DNA from: an uncultured Psychrobacillus sp.
Lineage (GTDB): Bacteria; Bacillota; Bacilli; Bacillales_A; Planococcaceae
Direction: 5' to 3'
DNA: 15,836 nucleotides
Assembly (NCBI GenBank): GCA_934234185.1
Contig: CAKQHO010000076.1
Location: 1 to 15,836, forward strand
Made by a program: the position numbers and the translations under genes. The notes under the pieces were generated by a model that was not told the origin of the DNA, ran no database searches, and saw only the letters and a list, made by a program, of their open reading frames with translations. Below are positions 7,648 to 15,318 of the stretch, piece by piece. Every line of letters begins with the position of its first letter. The first letter of the stretch is position 1.

Positions 7648-8291
7648 TGAGCGTTTCAAATGATGGCTTTTATAAAAGGTACGTAAAAAGACCGATGGAT
7701 TTCATTCTTTCTTTGATTGCTGTTTTTGCTTTAAGCCCCTTGTTTATAATAGTGGCAATTCTTGTAAGAATGAAACTTGGCAGTCCCATTCTTTTTAAGC
7801 AAGAACGACCAGGTCTTAATGAAAAGATTTTTTTGATGTATAAGTTTAGGACAATGACGGATAAAAGAGATGAAAATGGGTCTTTACTCCCTGATGACGT
7901 TAGGTTAACTAGGTTTGGAAAGTTTTTGCGATCCACTTCACTTGACGAGCTGCCAGAGCTTATAAATATCCTAAAAGGTGACATGTCTATCATAGGACCG
8001 AGACCATTGTTGGTTCAGTATCTTCCACTTTATAATGAACATCAAAAACGTCGGCATGAGGTAAGACCTGGATTATCAGGTTTAGCACAGGCAAGTGGCA
8101 GAAATGCGATTAGTTGGGAAGATAAGTTCAATCTTGATGTTGAATACGTGGAGAGTGTTAGCTTCATTGGGGACTGGAAGATTATCTTTATGACGATTCA
8201 AAAGGTGTTAATTAGAGATGGTATCAGCTCGGAGACTGCAGCTACTATGGAGCCGTTTATAGGGACTAAAAAGGAAAGAAGAGAATTATGA
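7647..8291 (+). CDS. epsL: Initiating phosphoglycosyltransferase (small monotopic PGT, PglC/EpsL type)
   Basis: The enzyme moves a sugar-1-phosphate from the UDP-sugar to undecaprenyl phosphate on the inner membrane face, starting each repeat unit. The 214 residues match the minimal PglC-type enzyme without the extra transmembrane domain of WcaJ/WbaP. KRPMDFILSLIAVFALSPLF (14-33) is the re-entrant membrane helix with its Ser-Pro break (30-31). FKQERPGL and KFRTM follow. The catalytic Asp100-Glu101 dyad lies in TSLDELPEL, then GDMSIIGPRPLL and RPGLSGLAQASGR. The ATG at 7647 overlaps the preceding stop (TAATG). A GTG at 7635 is possible but has AAGGGG only two bases away. Downstream overlap with the acetyltransferase is ATGA. 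The bacillosamine neighbours make UDP-diNAcBac the likely substrate. Confidence 0.92.
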   Translation: MSVSNDGFYKRYVKRPMDFILSLIAVFALSPLFIIVAILVRMKLGSPILFKQERPGLNEKIFLMYKFRTMTDKRDENGSLLPDDVRLTRFGKFLRSTSLDELPELINILKGDMSIIGPRPLLVQYLPLYNEHQKRRHEVRPGLSGLAQASGRNAISWEDKFNLDVEYVESVSFIGDWKIIFMTIQKVLIRDGISSETAATMEPFIGTKKERREL

Positions 8292-8905
8292 ACGAAAAGC
8301 TACTAATTATCGGTGCTGGTGGTCATGGGAAAGTTATTGCTGATATAGCATTAAAGATGAATAAGTGGAGAAATATTGCATTTCTAGATGATAATGAGAA
8401 TGTTGGGAGCGTAATGGGGCTAGAGGTGCTTGGCACCTCGAATACTCTGATAAACTATATTGATCACTATCAGATATTTATAGGTATAGGCGATAATATG
8501 ACAAGGCAAAAGATTCATATGATGCTTGAAGCAGCAGGTGCGAATATACCTACGTTAATTCACCCCAATTCAACAATCGGAAACGAGGTCTATATTGGAA
8601 ATGGTACAGCTATTATGGCTGGGACGGTAATAAATTGCTGCACGAAAATAGGAAAAGGCTGCATAATTAATACTGGATCAAAAATAGATCATGATAATCA
8701 CATAGAAGATTTTGTCCACATATCACCAGGAGCCCAACTAGCGGGTACGGTTAAGGTTGGAAAAGGAACATGGTTAGGAATTGGAAGTGTGGTTATCAAT
8801 AATGTAAATATTACAGCTAACTGTAAAATCGGCGCTGCTGGATTGGTCCTTAGAGATATAACTGAACACGGTACCTATGTTGGAATTCCTGTTAGGAGAA
8901 TCTGA
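8288..8905 (+). CDS. epsM: UDP-4-amino-sugar N-acetyltransferase (NeuD/PglD/EpsM family)
   Basis: This cytosolic trimeric acetyltransferase uses acetyl-CoA to acetylate the 4-amino group made by the aminotransferase, giving a UDP-2,4-diacetamido-trideoxy sugar. The 205 residues start with the sugar-nucleotide binding loop IIGAGGHGKV (7-16), followed by a variable middle. Left-handed beta-helix hexapeptide repeats run from about residue 92 (IHPNSTIGNEVYIGNG) to the end. His135 in SKIDHDNHIEDF corresponds to the catalytic His of PglD, with His144 in FVHISPGAQ. The start overlaps the preceding stop as ATGA, implying translational coupling. With the dehydratase, aminotransferase and phosphoglycosyltransferase genes it completes a four-enzyme cassette. 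NeuD proteins of sialic-acid loci look similar, but no sialic-acid synthase is present here. Confidence 0.9.
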   Translation: MNEKLLIIGAGGHGKVIADIALKMNKWRNIAFLDDNENVGSVMGLEVLGTSNTLINYIDHYQIFIGIGDNMTRQKIHMMLEAAGANIPTLIHPNSTIGNEVYIGNGTAIMAGTVINCCTKIGKGCIINTGSKIDHDNHIEDFVHISPGAQLAGTVKVGKGTWLGIGSVVINNVNITANCKIGAAGLVLRDITEHGTYVGIPVRRI

Positions 8906-8907
8906 GT

Positions 8908-10188
8908 ATGAAAAGAAATGTATGGATTTTTAATCATTATGCAACAAATATGTTTAAGGATAAAGCGGGACGACATTACTGGTTTGCGGAGAATTTAATA
9001 AAATCAGGCTACAATCCAACAGTATTTTGCGCATCTACTATTCATAACACGGACCAAAATATAAATATGGGGAATGAATTATATATAACTGACCGAAGTA
9101 ATAATATTCCATTTGTTTTTGTGAAAACCCCAAGTTATATAGGAAATGGAAGAGAAAGAATAGTTAACATGTTGTACTTTTATAAAAATCTCTTCAAGGT
9201 AGCAAAAAAACATGCGGCTATATATGGAAAGCCAGATATCATACTTGCTTCTAGTGTTCATCCATTAACATTAGTTGCTGGAATAAAGATTGCGAAGAAA
9301 TTTGGTATCAAATGTATATGTGAAGTAAGAGATTTATGGCCAGAAAGTATTGTTGCGTACGGAGCATTAAAAAGAAATAGTTTAATTGCAAAGATTCTTT
9401 ATCAAGGTGAAAAGTGGATATATAAAAAGGCGGATTCTATCATTATGACGTGGGAAGGTGGGCAGGAGTATATAACTGACCAAAAATGGGACAGTCAAAT
9501 TGCTTTAAATAAAGTAAAACATATCAGTAACGGAGTAGTAATTGATACATTTGATGCTAATAGTCAGAGATATAAAATAGACGATATAGATTTAGATAAT
9601 AAATCTTACAAAAATGTAGTTTATGCTGGATCAATTAGAAAGGTTAATAACCTTGGAATGTTGTTAGATGCCGCAAAATTAATAAAAAAATACGGTAATA
9701 ATGATATTCGACTTTTAATCTATGGATCTGGTGATGAAAGTGAAAAGCTTAAAAGGCGGTGTGAGGAAGAAGATATTGATAATGTAATCTTCAAAGGGCA
9801 TGTTGAGAAGAAACATATTCCGTCTATTCTTAAAAAATCTTATGTAAATATACTTCATAACACCAGTACATCACTTGATAAGTACGGTCAAAGTCAAAAT
9901 AAATTTTTTGAATACTTAGCTGCCGGGAAGTGTATAGTTCAAACTTATACCACTGGTTATAGCATATGTGAGAGATATAATTGTGGAATCAGTGCACCCG
10001 TACAAAATGCAGAGGAGATAGCTAAAGCTATAGTACAAGCTTGTAATGATGAAAATAATAATCTCCAAATGGGAATAAATGCCCGAGAGGCTGCCTATCA
10101 TTTTGATTTTTCTATGTTAACTAAAAAACTAAGTGAAATTATAGAAACTATTGATAGAAAAGAGGAACCTACAGATGAGCTTGTATAA
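8908..10188 (+). CDS. GT4-family glycosyltransferase (WbuB-like)
   Basis: The 426-residue protein has a GT-B fold of two Rossmann-like halves. The N-terminal half carries SSVHPLTLVAG and EVRDLWPESI, a segment typical of WbuB-type N-acetylhexosamine transferases. The C-terminal half starts near Gly241 (GSIRKVNNLGMLLDAAK), followed by LLIYGSGDESEKL, VIFKGHVEKKHIP, and the EX7E region around QNKFFEYLAAGK (Lys332-Glu335). It should add the second sugar to the lipid-linked primer on the cytosolic membrane face. Donor and acceptor cannot be read from sequence. AGGAG (8894-8898) is nine bases before the ATG. Base composition becomes clearly more AT-rich from this gene onward, with AATA/ATAA-rich codons, unlike the genes before 8.3 kb. 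This fits a horizontally exchanged specificity gene. It overlaps the next gene by 14 bases. Confidence 0.85.
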   Translation: MKRNVWIFNHYATNMFKDKAGRHYWFAENLIKSGYNPTVFCASTIHNTDQNINMGNELYITDRSNNIPFVFVKTPSYIGNGRERIVNMLYFYKNLFKVAKKHAAIYGKPDIILASSVHPLTLVAGIKIAKKFGIKCICEVRDLWPESIVAYGALKRNSLIAKILYQGEKWIYKKADSIIMTWEGGQEYITDQKWDSQIALNKVKHISNGVVIDTFDANSQRYKIDDIDLDNKSYKNVVYAGSIRKVNNLGMLLDAAKLIKKYGNNDIRLLIYGSGDESEKLKRRCEEEDIDNVIFKGHVEKKHIPSILKKSYVNILHNTSTSLDKYGQSQNKFFEYLAAGKCIVQTYTTGYSICERYNCGISAPVQNAEEIAKAIVQACNDENNNLQMGINAREAAYHFDFSMLTKKLSEIIETIDRKEEPTDELV

Positions 10189-11494
10189 AAGAATAGTAAA
10201 TAAAGAGGAAAAAATTGCAGTTGTAGGATTGGGATATGTGGGTATGCCAATTGCAGTAGCATTTGCTAAAAAGGTTGATGTTATTGGGTTTGATCTTAAT
10301 ACTTATAAAATCGATCAATATAAAAAAGGTATAGATCCTACTCATGAAGTAGGTGATGCGGCTATAGGAGAATCGACAGTGGAATTTACTTCAGATGCTA
10401 CTAGACTCAAGGAAGCCAAGTTTCATATTGTAGCAGTGCCTACCCCTGTAAATGCAGATAAAACACCAGATTTAAGTCCTATTGAAGGTGTTAGTAGAAC
10501 AATAGGAAAGAACTTATCTAAAGGTTCAATTGTTGTATATGAATCTACTGTTTATCCAGGTGTAACGGAGGATATCTGTATTCCTATTCTAGAAGAAGAA
10601 TCTGGATTAAAATGTGGGATTGACTTTAAAGTCGGTTATTCTCCTGAACGTATTAATCCTGGTGATAAGGTCCATCGTTTGGAGAATATTAAAAAGATTG
10701 TATCTGGTATGGATGCGGAATCTCTAGAGGAAATAGCAAAGGTTTATGAGCTAGTGGTTGAGGTTGGTGTGCATCGTGCGAGTTCTATTAAAGTAGCCGA
10801 AGCCGCTAAGGTAGTTGAAAATAGCCAGCGTGATATAAATATTGCATTTATGAATGAACTTGCAATGGTTTTTGATCGAATGGGGATTAATACTCAGGAA
10901 GTTGTTGATGCTATGAACACAAAATGGAATGCATTAAAGTTTACTCCTGGATTGGTTGGAGGTCACTGTATTGGTGTTGACCCTTATTATTTTCTATATG
11001 AGGCAGAAAAATTAGGATATCACTCACAAATCATTTTGTCAGGTAGAAAAATTAATGACGGAATGGGTTCTTTTGTAGGGGATGCAATTATTAAAAAGTT
11101 AATCCTTGCTAACAAAGTTGTTAAACAGGCAAGGGTTGTTATTTTAGGTATCACATTTAAGGAAAATTGTCCAGATACACGTAATTCTAAAGTAGAAGAC
11201 ATTGTCAAGCGACTGAAAGAATATGAGGTTAATCCGATTGTAGTTGACCCTTATGCAGATCCAACAGATGCTAAAAATGAGTATGGAGTAGATTTAGTCC
11301 CTTATGACATGGTTAACAATGCTGACTGTGTTGTATTTGCCGTAGCGCATGATATGTTTAGGGGTATGACAATGAGTCAGATAGATTCATTATTTAAAGA
11401 ACTTCCAAATGAGGAAAAGGTTATTGTTGATGTAAAGAGTATACTTGATAAAAATGAGATTGAGAAATTAGATTATAGTTATTGGAGATTATAG
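10175..11494 (+). CDS. UDP-N-acetylhexosamine 6-dehydrogenase (TviB/WbpO-like, UDP-sugar dehydrogenase family)
   Basis: This NAD-dependent enzyme oxidises C6 of a UDP-HexNAc twice to give a UDP-HexNAc-uronic acid, so the polymer is probably acidic. The 439 residues show the NAD loop VVGLGYVGMP (16-25), the VPTPVN motif, STVYPGVTED, GYSPERINPGD, EAAKVVENSQRDINIAFMNE, and the catalytic GGHCIGVDPYY with Cys265. A UDP-binding C-terminal domain starts near LGITFKENCPDTRNSK. The VENSQRDINIA and GIN features are closest to the TviB/VipA branch that acts on UDP-GlcNAc or UDP-GalNAc rather than plain UDP-glucose; this is family knowledge. The ATG at 10175 follows AGAGGA (10161-10166) by eight bases and overlaps the GT gene by 14 bases. 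A TTG at 10151 is less likely. A 937-base gap follows. Confidence 0.9.
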   Translation: MSLYKRIVNKEEKIAVVGLGYVGMPIAVAFAKKVDVIGFDLNTYKIDQYKKGIDPTHEVGDAAIGESTVEFTSDATRLKEAKFHIVAVPTPVNADKTPDLSPIEGVSRTIGKNLSKGSIVVYESTVYPGVTEDICIPILEEESGLKCGIDFKVGYSPERINPGDKVHRLENIKKIVSGMDAESLEEIAKVYELVVEVGVHRASSIKVAEAAKVVENSQRDINIAFMNELAMVFDRMGINTQEVVDAMNTKWNALKFTPGLVGGHCIGVDPYYFLYEAEKLGYHSQIILSGRKINDGMGSFVGDAIIKKLILANKVVKQARVVILGITFKENCPDTRNSKVEDIVKRLKEYEVNPIVVDPYADPTDAKNEYGVDLVPYDMVNNADCVVFAVAHDMFRGMTMSQIDSLFKELPNEEKVIVDVKSILDKNEIEKLDYSYWRL

Positions 11495-11928
11495 AATTGC
11501 ATAATTAATTTAAGAGGCTAGATAAATCAGAAGGAATATTCTAAGGTAATATAGTATATTCCTCTGTCAAGAATCAATGAAAATAGTTAAGTGGATGTAT
11601 CTGTTGGTACATAGCGACGAGATAGAGAATAAAATAAGTATTTGAAGCGGAAATTAAACACATTTTAGGTGTATAAACTATAATAATGCATGTATTCTTT
11701 CGGAGAACAATTGCAATAGTGCAGTACTAAAAATATTAAAATCAATTTTTTTAAATGGATTTTAAAGGAAATTTAATATTTGTGTTCACTATTAACAAGA
11801 GTCAACGACTGTGAATAGACCTATAGGGATAGTTTTGTAGGTCGAATACCAAAGTATCGTTAAAGTTCATATCCAATCCTTTTTATTGTATAGTGCACTA
11901 CTACAATGATACCGTGAGGCCATAGATT

Positions 11929-11971
11929 ATGATAGTCAGAGTTTTCGCACTGAACATGTCCTATCATTTTT
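11929..11971 (+). terminator. Two-part hairpin with T-run, terminator-like
   Basis: ATGATAG (11929-11935) pairs with CTATCAT (11961-11967), and inside it TCAG (11936-11939) pairs with CTGA (11950-11953). Five T residues (11967-11971) follow. The stem is weak in G/C and asymmetrically looped, so termination efficiency is uncertain. It may be part of a larger RNA fold covering about 11800-11990. Confidence 0.4.
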
Positions 11972-12029
11972 CAGGTTGCCATCCAATATTTCGGGGTAAA
12001 CAGATAAAGATATTTTAATATGTATTAAT

Positions 12030-12070
12030 GACGTTTGATGACTTTAAAGTCATTTTAAACGTCTTTTTTT
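12030..12070 (+). terminator. Strong intrinsic terminator in the gap before wzx
   Basis: GACGTTT (12030-12036) pairs with AAACGTC (12057-12063). Inside is the palindrome ATGACTT-TA-AAGTCAT (12038-12053). Seven T residues (12064-12070) follow directly. It points in the operon direction, downstream of the dehydrogenase gene and 360 bases before the flippase gene. So either wzx-wzy have their own promoter or polymerase must read through. Confidence 0.8.
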
Positions 12071-12431
12071 AAATACAACCATTCAATTGTGCCATTGATT
12101 TAAATCTGTAACTCAATAAAGTTATGCTCCTATACGGAATAGAAACCCTTAATCGCAACTCTGTAGAGGACTTATCAGATCCGCTTCTTTTCCTTAGCTT
12201 ATATACAAAGCTGTTAGTAATTTTTAAATAATTGTAGACCTATATTCATTTGGAAATAAGTGGGAAAGAGTGTGAAGGTGGGTCGCTCTTAAATGAAGTT
12301 AGTTTTTCAAAGTATTTTTGAAAGACTCTATTTACAGTGTAATGTTTGGAGTGTCAATATGACTTCAAGAAGTAGTAACTAATATTTCTTAACCCTTAAA
12401 GTAATCATTTTTATTAAAGGAAGATGTTTAG

Positions 12432-13658
12432 TTGAAAAGCCAATTAGGTTTATATCATAAATTAAAATCATTTCAGAAGTATAAAAAAGTTATAACTGAA
12501 TTTATAACCAATGTTATTTCTTTTTCATTACTGATTGTTGTCCAGCAAATTATAGCTTTACCTGTAATTTCTAGGTTCTATGAAGTTGATTTGTTTGGAC
12601 AAATAGTTCTTACATTTGGAATTAGCAATATTATTACGTCGATGTTAGGCTTTAGTATAGGCAATGCTAGACTCCTAGATCAAAAATTTTATAACTATGT
12701 CTATATTAAGTTGTTTATAATTAGCAATATTCTTGCGTTGATAATTGGATTCTTTGTCTACACTTTAATTTTTACTAATAATTATATTGAAGCTATACTT
12801 TATGCTTTTGTTTGTATGTTGGGTAGCATTAGATACTTCTTTATCTCTGAGTACCGTATAAAGGATGAACACAAAGGGATATTTAAACAAAATCTATATT
12901 ATTTCCTTGGCATTTTATTGGGAATGGGTGTATTTTCTTTTTCACACATTTGGCTAATAATATTTTTAACAGCTGAGGTGTTATCAGTTATAGCAACTTA
13001 TGTATCACTTCGTAAAGACGGTTTTTTTGAGTCATTTAAAGATAAAAGCTATCTTAAATACACTAATACCATTCAAACAATGATAAATAATGGATTGTCC
13101 TATTCGTTAACACAATATGATAGATTTGTAATTTATCCTATCTTGGGCGCAACTAATGTTAGTTTATATTACTCAACTTCCATTTCAGCAAGGATTGGCT
13201 CATTAATCATGAATCCACTATCAAATTTTATTTTAGGAAAATTAGCAAATAAGAAGGAAAATTTGAAAGATAGAATGGTTAACATGGTGATTCTATGTTC
13301 TTTGATAATTACATTTATTTATTTTTCTTTAACAGTATTCACAACACCAATACTTGTGAATATCCTATATCCTAGCTTTCTATCAAAAATTGAAGACCTT
13401 ATAATTCCTATATGTTTGGGAACAGCATTTATGGGAGGAGTTAGCGTTCTTAAACCAATAATAATGAAATATCAGGGTGTTGAATATTATAATAAAGTAT
13501 TTTTAGTTTATGGTGTAATATTAATTACCCTTTCAATATTCTCTTCTATAAATTCTGGCTTAATAGGTGTAGCTATTGCTCAAGTTATTTCAAGTTTTAT
13601 ACTATATATATATTTACTATTAAGTCTTAAACTTTTTCGTTCTAAAATAATAATATAA
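12432..13658 (+). CDS. wzx: Wzx-type polysaccharide flippase (MOP/PST superfamily)
   Basis: The 408-residue protein is strongly hydrophobic throughout, with about 12 predicted membrane segments beginning near residues 28-48 (VISFSLLIVVQQIIALPVIS). The amphipathic SRFYEVDLFG that follows matches the SR-Y-x-x-x-x-FG signature common at the first loop of repeat-unit flippases. It should move the undecaprenyl-linked repeat unit to the outer membrane face. It is somewhat shorter than many Wzx proteins. The start is TTG: AAAGGAAG (12416-12423) is eight bases upstream, the nearby ATG at 12424 runs into a stop after three codons, and the next in-frame ATG is only at residue 71. Sequence is very AT-rich. 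Next gene 26 bases downstream is the polymerase. Substrate cannot be predicted. Confidence 0.85.
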   Translation: MKSQLGLYHKLKSFQKYKKVITEFITNVISFSLLIVVQQIIALPVISRFYEVDLFGQIVLTFGISNIITSMLGFSIGNARLLDQKFYNYVYIKLFIISNILALIIGFFVYTLIFTNNYIEAILYAFVCMLGSIRYFFISEYRIKDEHKGIFKQNLYYFLGILLGMGVFSFSHIWLIIFLTAEVLSVIATYVSLRKDGFFESFKDKSYLKYTNTIQTMINNGLSYSLTQYDRFVIYPILGATNVSLYYSTSISARIGSLIMNPLSNFILGKLANKKENLKDRMVNMVILCSLIITFIYFSLTVFTTPILVNILYPSFLSKIEDLIIPICLGTAFMGGVSVLKPIIMKYQGVEYYNKVFLVYGVILITLSIFSSINSGLIGVAIAQVISSFILYIYLLLSLKLFRSKIII

Positions 13659-13684
13659 TATCTTTAAAAAGAAGGATTTTTAAT

Positions 13685-14872
13685 ATGAAGATTAAGAAAG
13701 TGGCTTTGTTATTTTTACTTTTAACATTTTTATCGGGAACTTTTACTTTAAATAGGCTAAATCTAGGAGTACAGATTGAAGTAAGATATATTATATTTTT
13801 CATGTTCATATTAATATATTTATTGAATGGAAAAAAAGGAGATTTAAAAAGGGGAATTATTAAAAAACCTTTAATATTTTTCCTTATGACGGTATGTTTT
13901 TATGTTTTTGTATCTGCAATTTCTCTGTTTTACACAGTTAATCCAGTATTAGCGACCGGAAAGTTTATGACATTGCTATTTTTGGTCTTACTATTATTAG
14001 GAACGCTTTTCATGGCTCAAAGTATGCGCCCTAGTGAGTTTTTCAATTTTACCTCTATATTTTTTATTATCATTGGTGCTTTTTATGCGATGCCTGTAAT
14101 TGCTAGTGTGTTATCAGGTGCCTCAAGGGGAGATGTAAACTTAAGTGGCCCAAATGTGACAACAAGAATTTTTTTCTTTGCAACTTGTGCTTCTTTCTAT
14201 AGGTATTCTTTAAATAAAAACAATCTTTACTTAACAGCAGTTCTTTTTTTCTTAGCAAGTATAATTTTAGTAGGTTCTAGAGGTGGCCTTGTGGGTGCCG
14301 TTTTTACTATTACTTTAATGTTAGTTATTAAAATATTGTTTGCAAGGAAAGTTAAAGTAAATAACACACTGACTTTTAGAAAATTGCTGCTTATACCTTT
14401 GTGTATAACTGTTATATATTTTATTTACGAGCCAGTAAAAAGGGTATTTATGGAAAGGTTCGTTGGTGTTACATTCGACGGAGATAAGGTTTATACATCT
14501 GGAAGAGATATAATTTATTTTGACGCAATAGAAATGATAAAAGAAAAGCCACTTTTTGGGCATGGCATAGATTCTTTTACATTATCTACAGGTCATGTAT
14601 ATCCCCATAATTTGCTTTTAGAAATGATGGTTGAAATTGGGTTGATTGGTGCTTTGATATTTATCGTTTTTTTATTATACTCAATCCTATTTATCTTTAA
14701 ACTGAAAAAATCGCCACTTTTTATTTTATCTGGATTCCCTCTATACATGATAATAGTACAAATGTTTTCTGGAGAATTCTATGATTTTAGGTATTTCTTT
14801 TTATGGAGTATTCCATTTCTATGCTATGGAGCTGTTGATAAGTCTGAATTAATGTACTTGGAAAATGAGTAG
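13685..14872 (+). CDS. wzy: Wzy-type polysaccharide polymerase (O-antigen ligase/polymerase family)
   Basis: The 395-residue integral membrane protein has about ten hydrophobic segments. The Wzy_C-type periplasmic-loop region is clear: GSRGGLVGA (197-205), then SGRDIIYFDAIEMIKEKPLFGHGIDSF, then YPHNLLLEMMVEIGLIG with His308. These Arg and His positions are the usual hallmarks of the O-antigen polymerase/ligase family. It joins flipped repeat units into the long polymer, with length tuned by the Wzz/kinase trio at the start of the locus. AAGGA (13672-13676) lies eight bases before the ATG. The composition is strongly AT-rich, like the flippase gene. In a Gram-positive setting polymerase is far more likely than O-antigen ligase. 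It is the last recognisable biosynthetic gene in the window. Confidence 0.85.
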   Translation: MKIKKVALLFLLLTFLSGTFTLNRLNLGVQIEVRYIIFFMFILIYLLNGKKGDLKRGIIKKPLIFFLMTVCFYVFVSAISLFYTVNPVLATGKFMTLLFLVLLLLGTLFMAQSMRPSEFFNFTSIFFIIIGAFYAMPVIASVLSGASRGDVNLSGPNVTTRIFFFATCASFYRYSLNKNNLYLTAVLFFLASIILVGSRGGLVGAVFTITLMLVIKILFARKVKVNNTLTFRKLLLIPLCITVIYFIYEPVKRVFMERFVGVTFDGDKVYTSGRDIIYFDAIEMIKEKPLFGHGIDSFTLSTGHVYPHNLLLEMMVEIGLIGALIFIVFLLYSILFIFKLKKSPLFILSGFPLYMIIVQMFSGEFYDFRYFFLWSIPFLCYGAVDKSELMYLENE

Positions 14873-14966
14873 GATTATGCTTAAAGAATGTATAAGATAG
14901 CTTAAGTAAATATATTAGATTAGTTAAAGAAGTGGTTTTAGTAAATTTCAGTAGCAGCTTTAGAGA

Positions 14967-14987
14967 GAGCCTTTAGCTCGTTTTTTT
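14967..14987 (+). terminator. Short terminator downstream of wzy
   Basis: GAGC (14967-14970) pairs with GCTC (14976-14979) around the loop CTTTA, followed by G and seven T residues (14981-14987). The stem is only four pairs, but the T-run and the position 95 bases after the wzy stop suit an operon end. Confidence 0.5.
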
Positions 14988-15001
14988 ACTTTCATAATGG
15001 C

Positions 15002-15214
15002 TAAGAAAAAGTAGCTGTTACCACCCGACTTTTTTTCTAGGACGTTCCATAGGGATTGCTATCGAACTCCATTGAAAAATTGTCCCATTGACCTTTATAA
15101 TTTGATGCCTTTCCAAAGAAGCCGTGCTTGTCACCACCCGATTTTTCTTGTTTCACAGGATGTTCCACAGATGGGCGGTTTCGGTTGAACTAAGGATGTA
15201 CCAGTGACCTTTTG
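15002..15214. repeat. Two imperfect direct copies of a ~113-base repeat with an ACCACCCGA core
   Basis: Copy 1 spans about 15002-15098 and copy 2 about 15114-15214. Shared blocks in the same order are AAGAA near the left end, ACCACCCGA (15020-15028 and 15133-15141) followed by a T-rich tract, GTTCCA (15044-15049 and 15162-15167), and TGACCTTT (15089-15096 and 15205-15212). Intervening bases have diverged, with small indels. No coding sequence accounts for it. It may belong to a family of dispersed intergenic repeats in this genome, but only two copies can be seen here. Confidence 0.6.
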
Positions 15215-15261
15215 AGAGTTTCGCTTTTCAAGGCGAGTATTTCAATGGGTCACTTTTTTTT
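15203..15261 (+). terminator. Large hairpin followed by eight T residues
   Basis: AGTGACC (15203-15209), at the end of repeat copy 2, is a perfect complement of GGTCACT (15248-15254). Inside are shorter pairings, including TCGC with GCGA around 15220-15237. T residues run through 15254-15261. The large loop makes it an unusual terminator; it may be a remnant of the repeat element or a second operon stop. Confidence 0.35.
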
Positions 15262-15318
15262 GTATCTTGATGAATCCGTATATTCCTCAATGCTTAATCA
15301 TCTCATACAGGAATCTTG

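Larger units (their letters stand above)
11495..12431 (+). other. 937-base gene-free gap inside the polysaccharide locus
   Basis: I see no convincing gene on either strand. The region is AT-rich and contains many small inverted repeats: GGAATAT...ATATTCC around 11533-11561, GACCTA (11818-11823) with TAGGTC (11838-11843), two terminator-like hairpins listed separately, and TTTCAAA...TTTGAAA near 12305-12323. The short words TAGTGC...TACTA occur near 11718 and 11891. A possible weak -35 TTGAAA (12318-12323) lies about 110 bases before wzx, without a good -10. AAAGGAAG (12416-12423) is the ribosome binding site for the following TTG start. It may be a decayed gene or a regulatory leader. Confidence 0.6.

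Noticed and set aside
11809..11877. Minus-strand 22-codon micro-ORF preceded by AAGGA
   Set aside because: A plausible ribosome binding site exists, but the ORF is tiny, lacks a clear promoter and overlaps hairpin-rich sequence; not enough to call a gene.
12124..12231. Forward 35-codon ORF with protein-like composition (contains NSVEDLSDPLLFL)
   Set aside because: No convincing ribosome binding site, no upstream extension and no recognisable family; within what AT-rich DNA gives by chance.
15013..15145. T-box-like GGGTGG on the minus strand of the repeat cores
   Set aside because: Only the GGGTGG core matches; the specifier stem, ACCGCG continuation and downstream aminoacyl-tRNA or amino-acid gene are missing.
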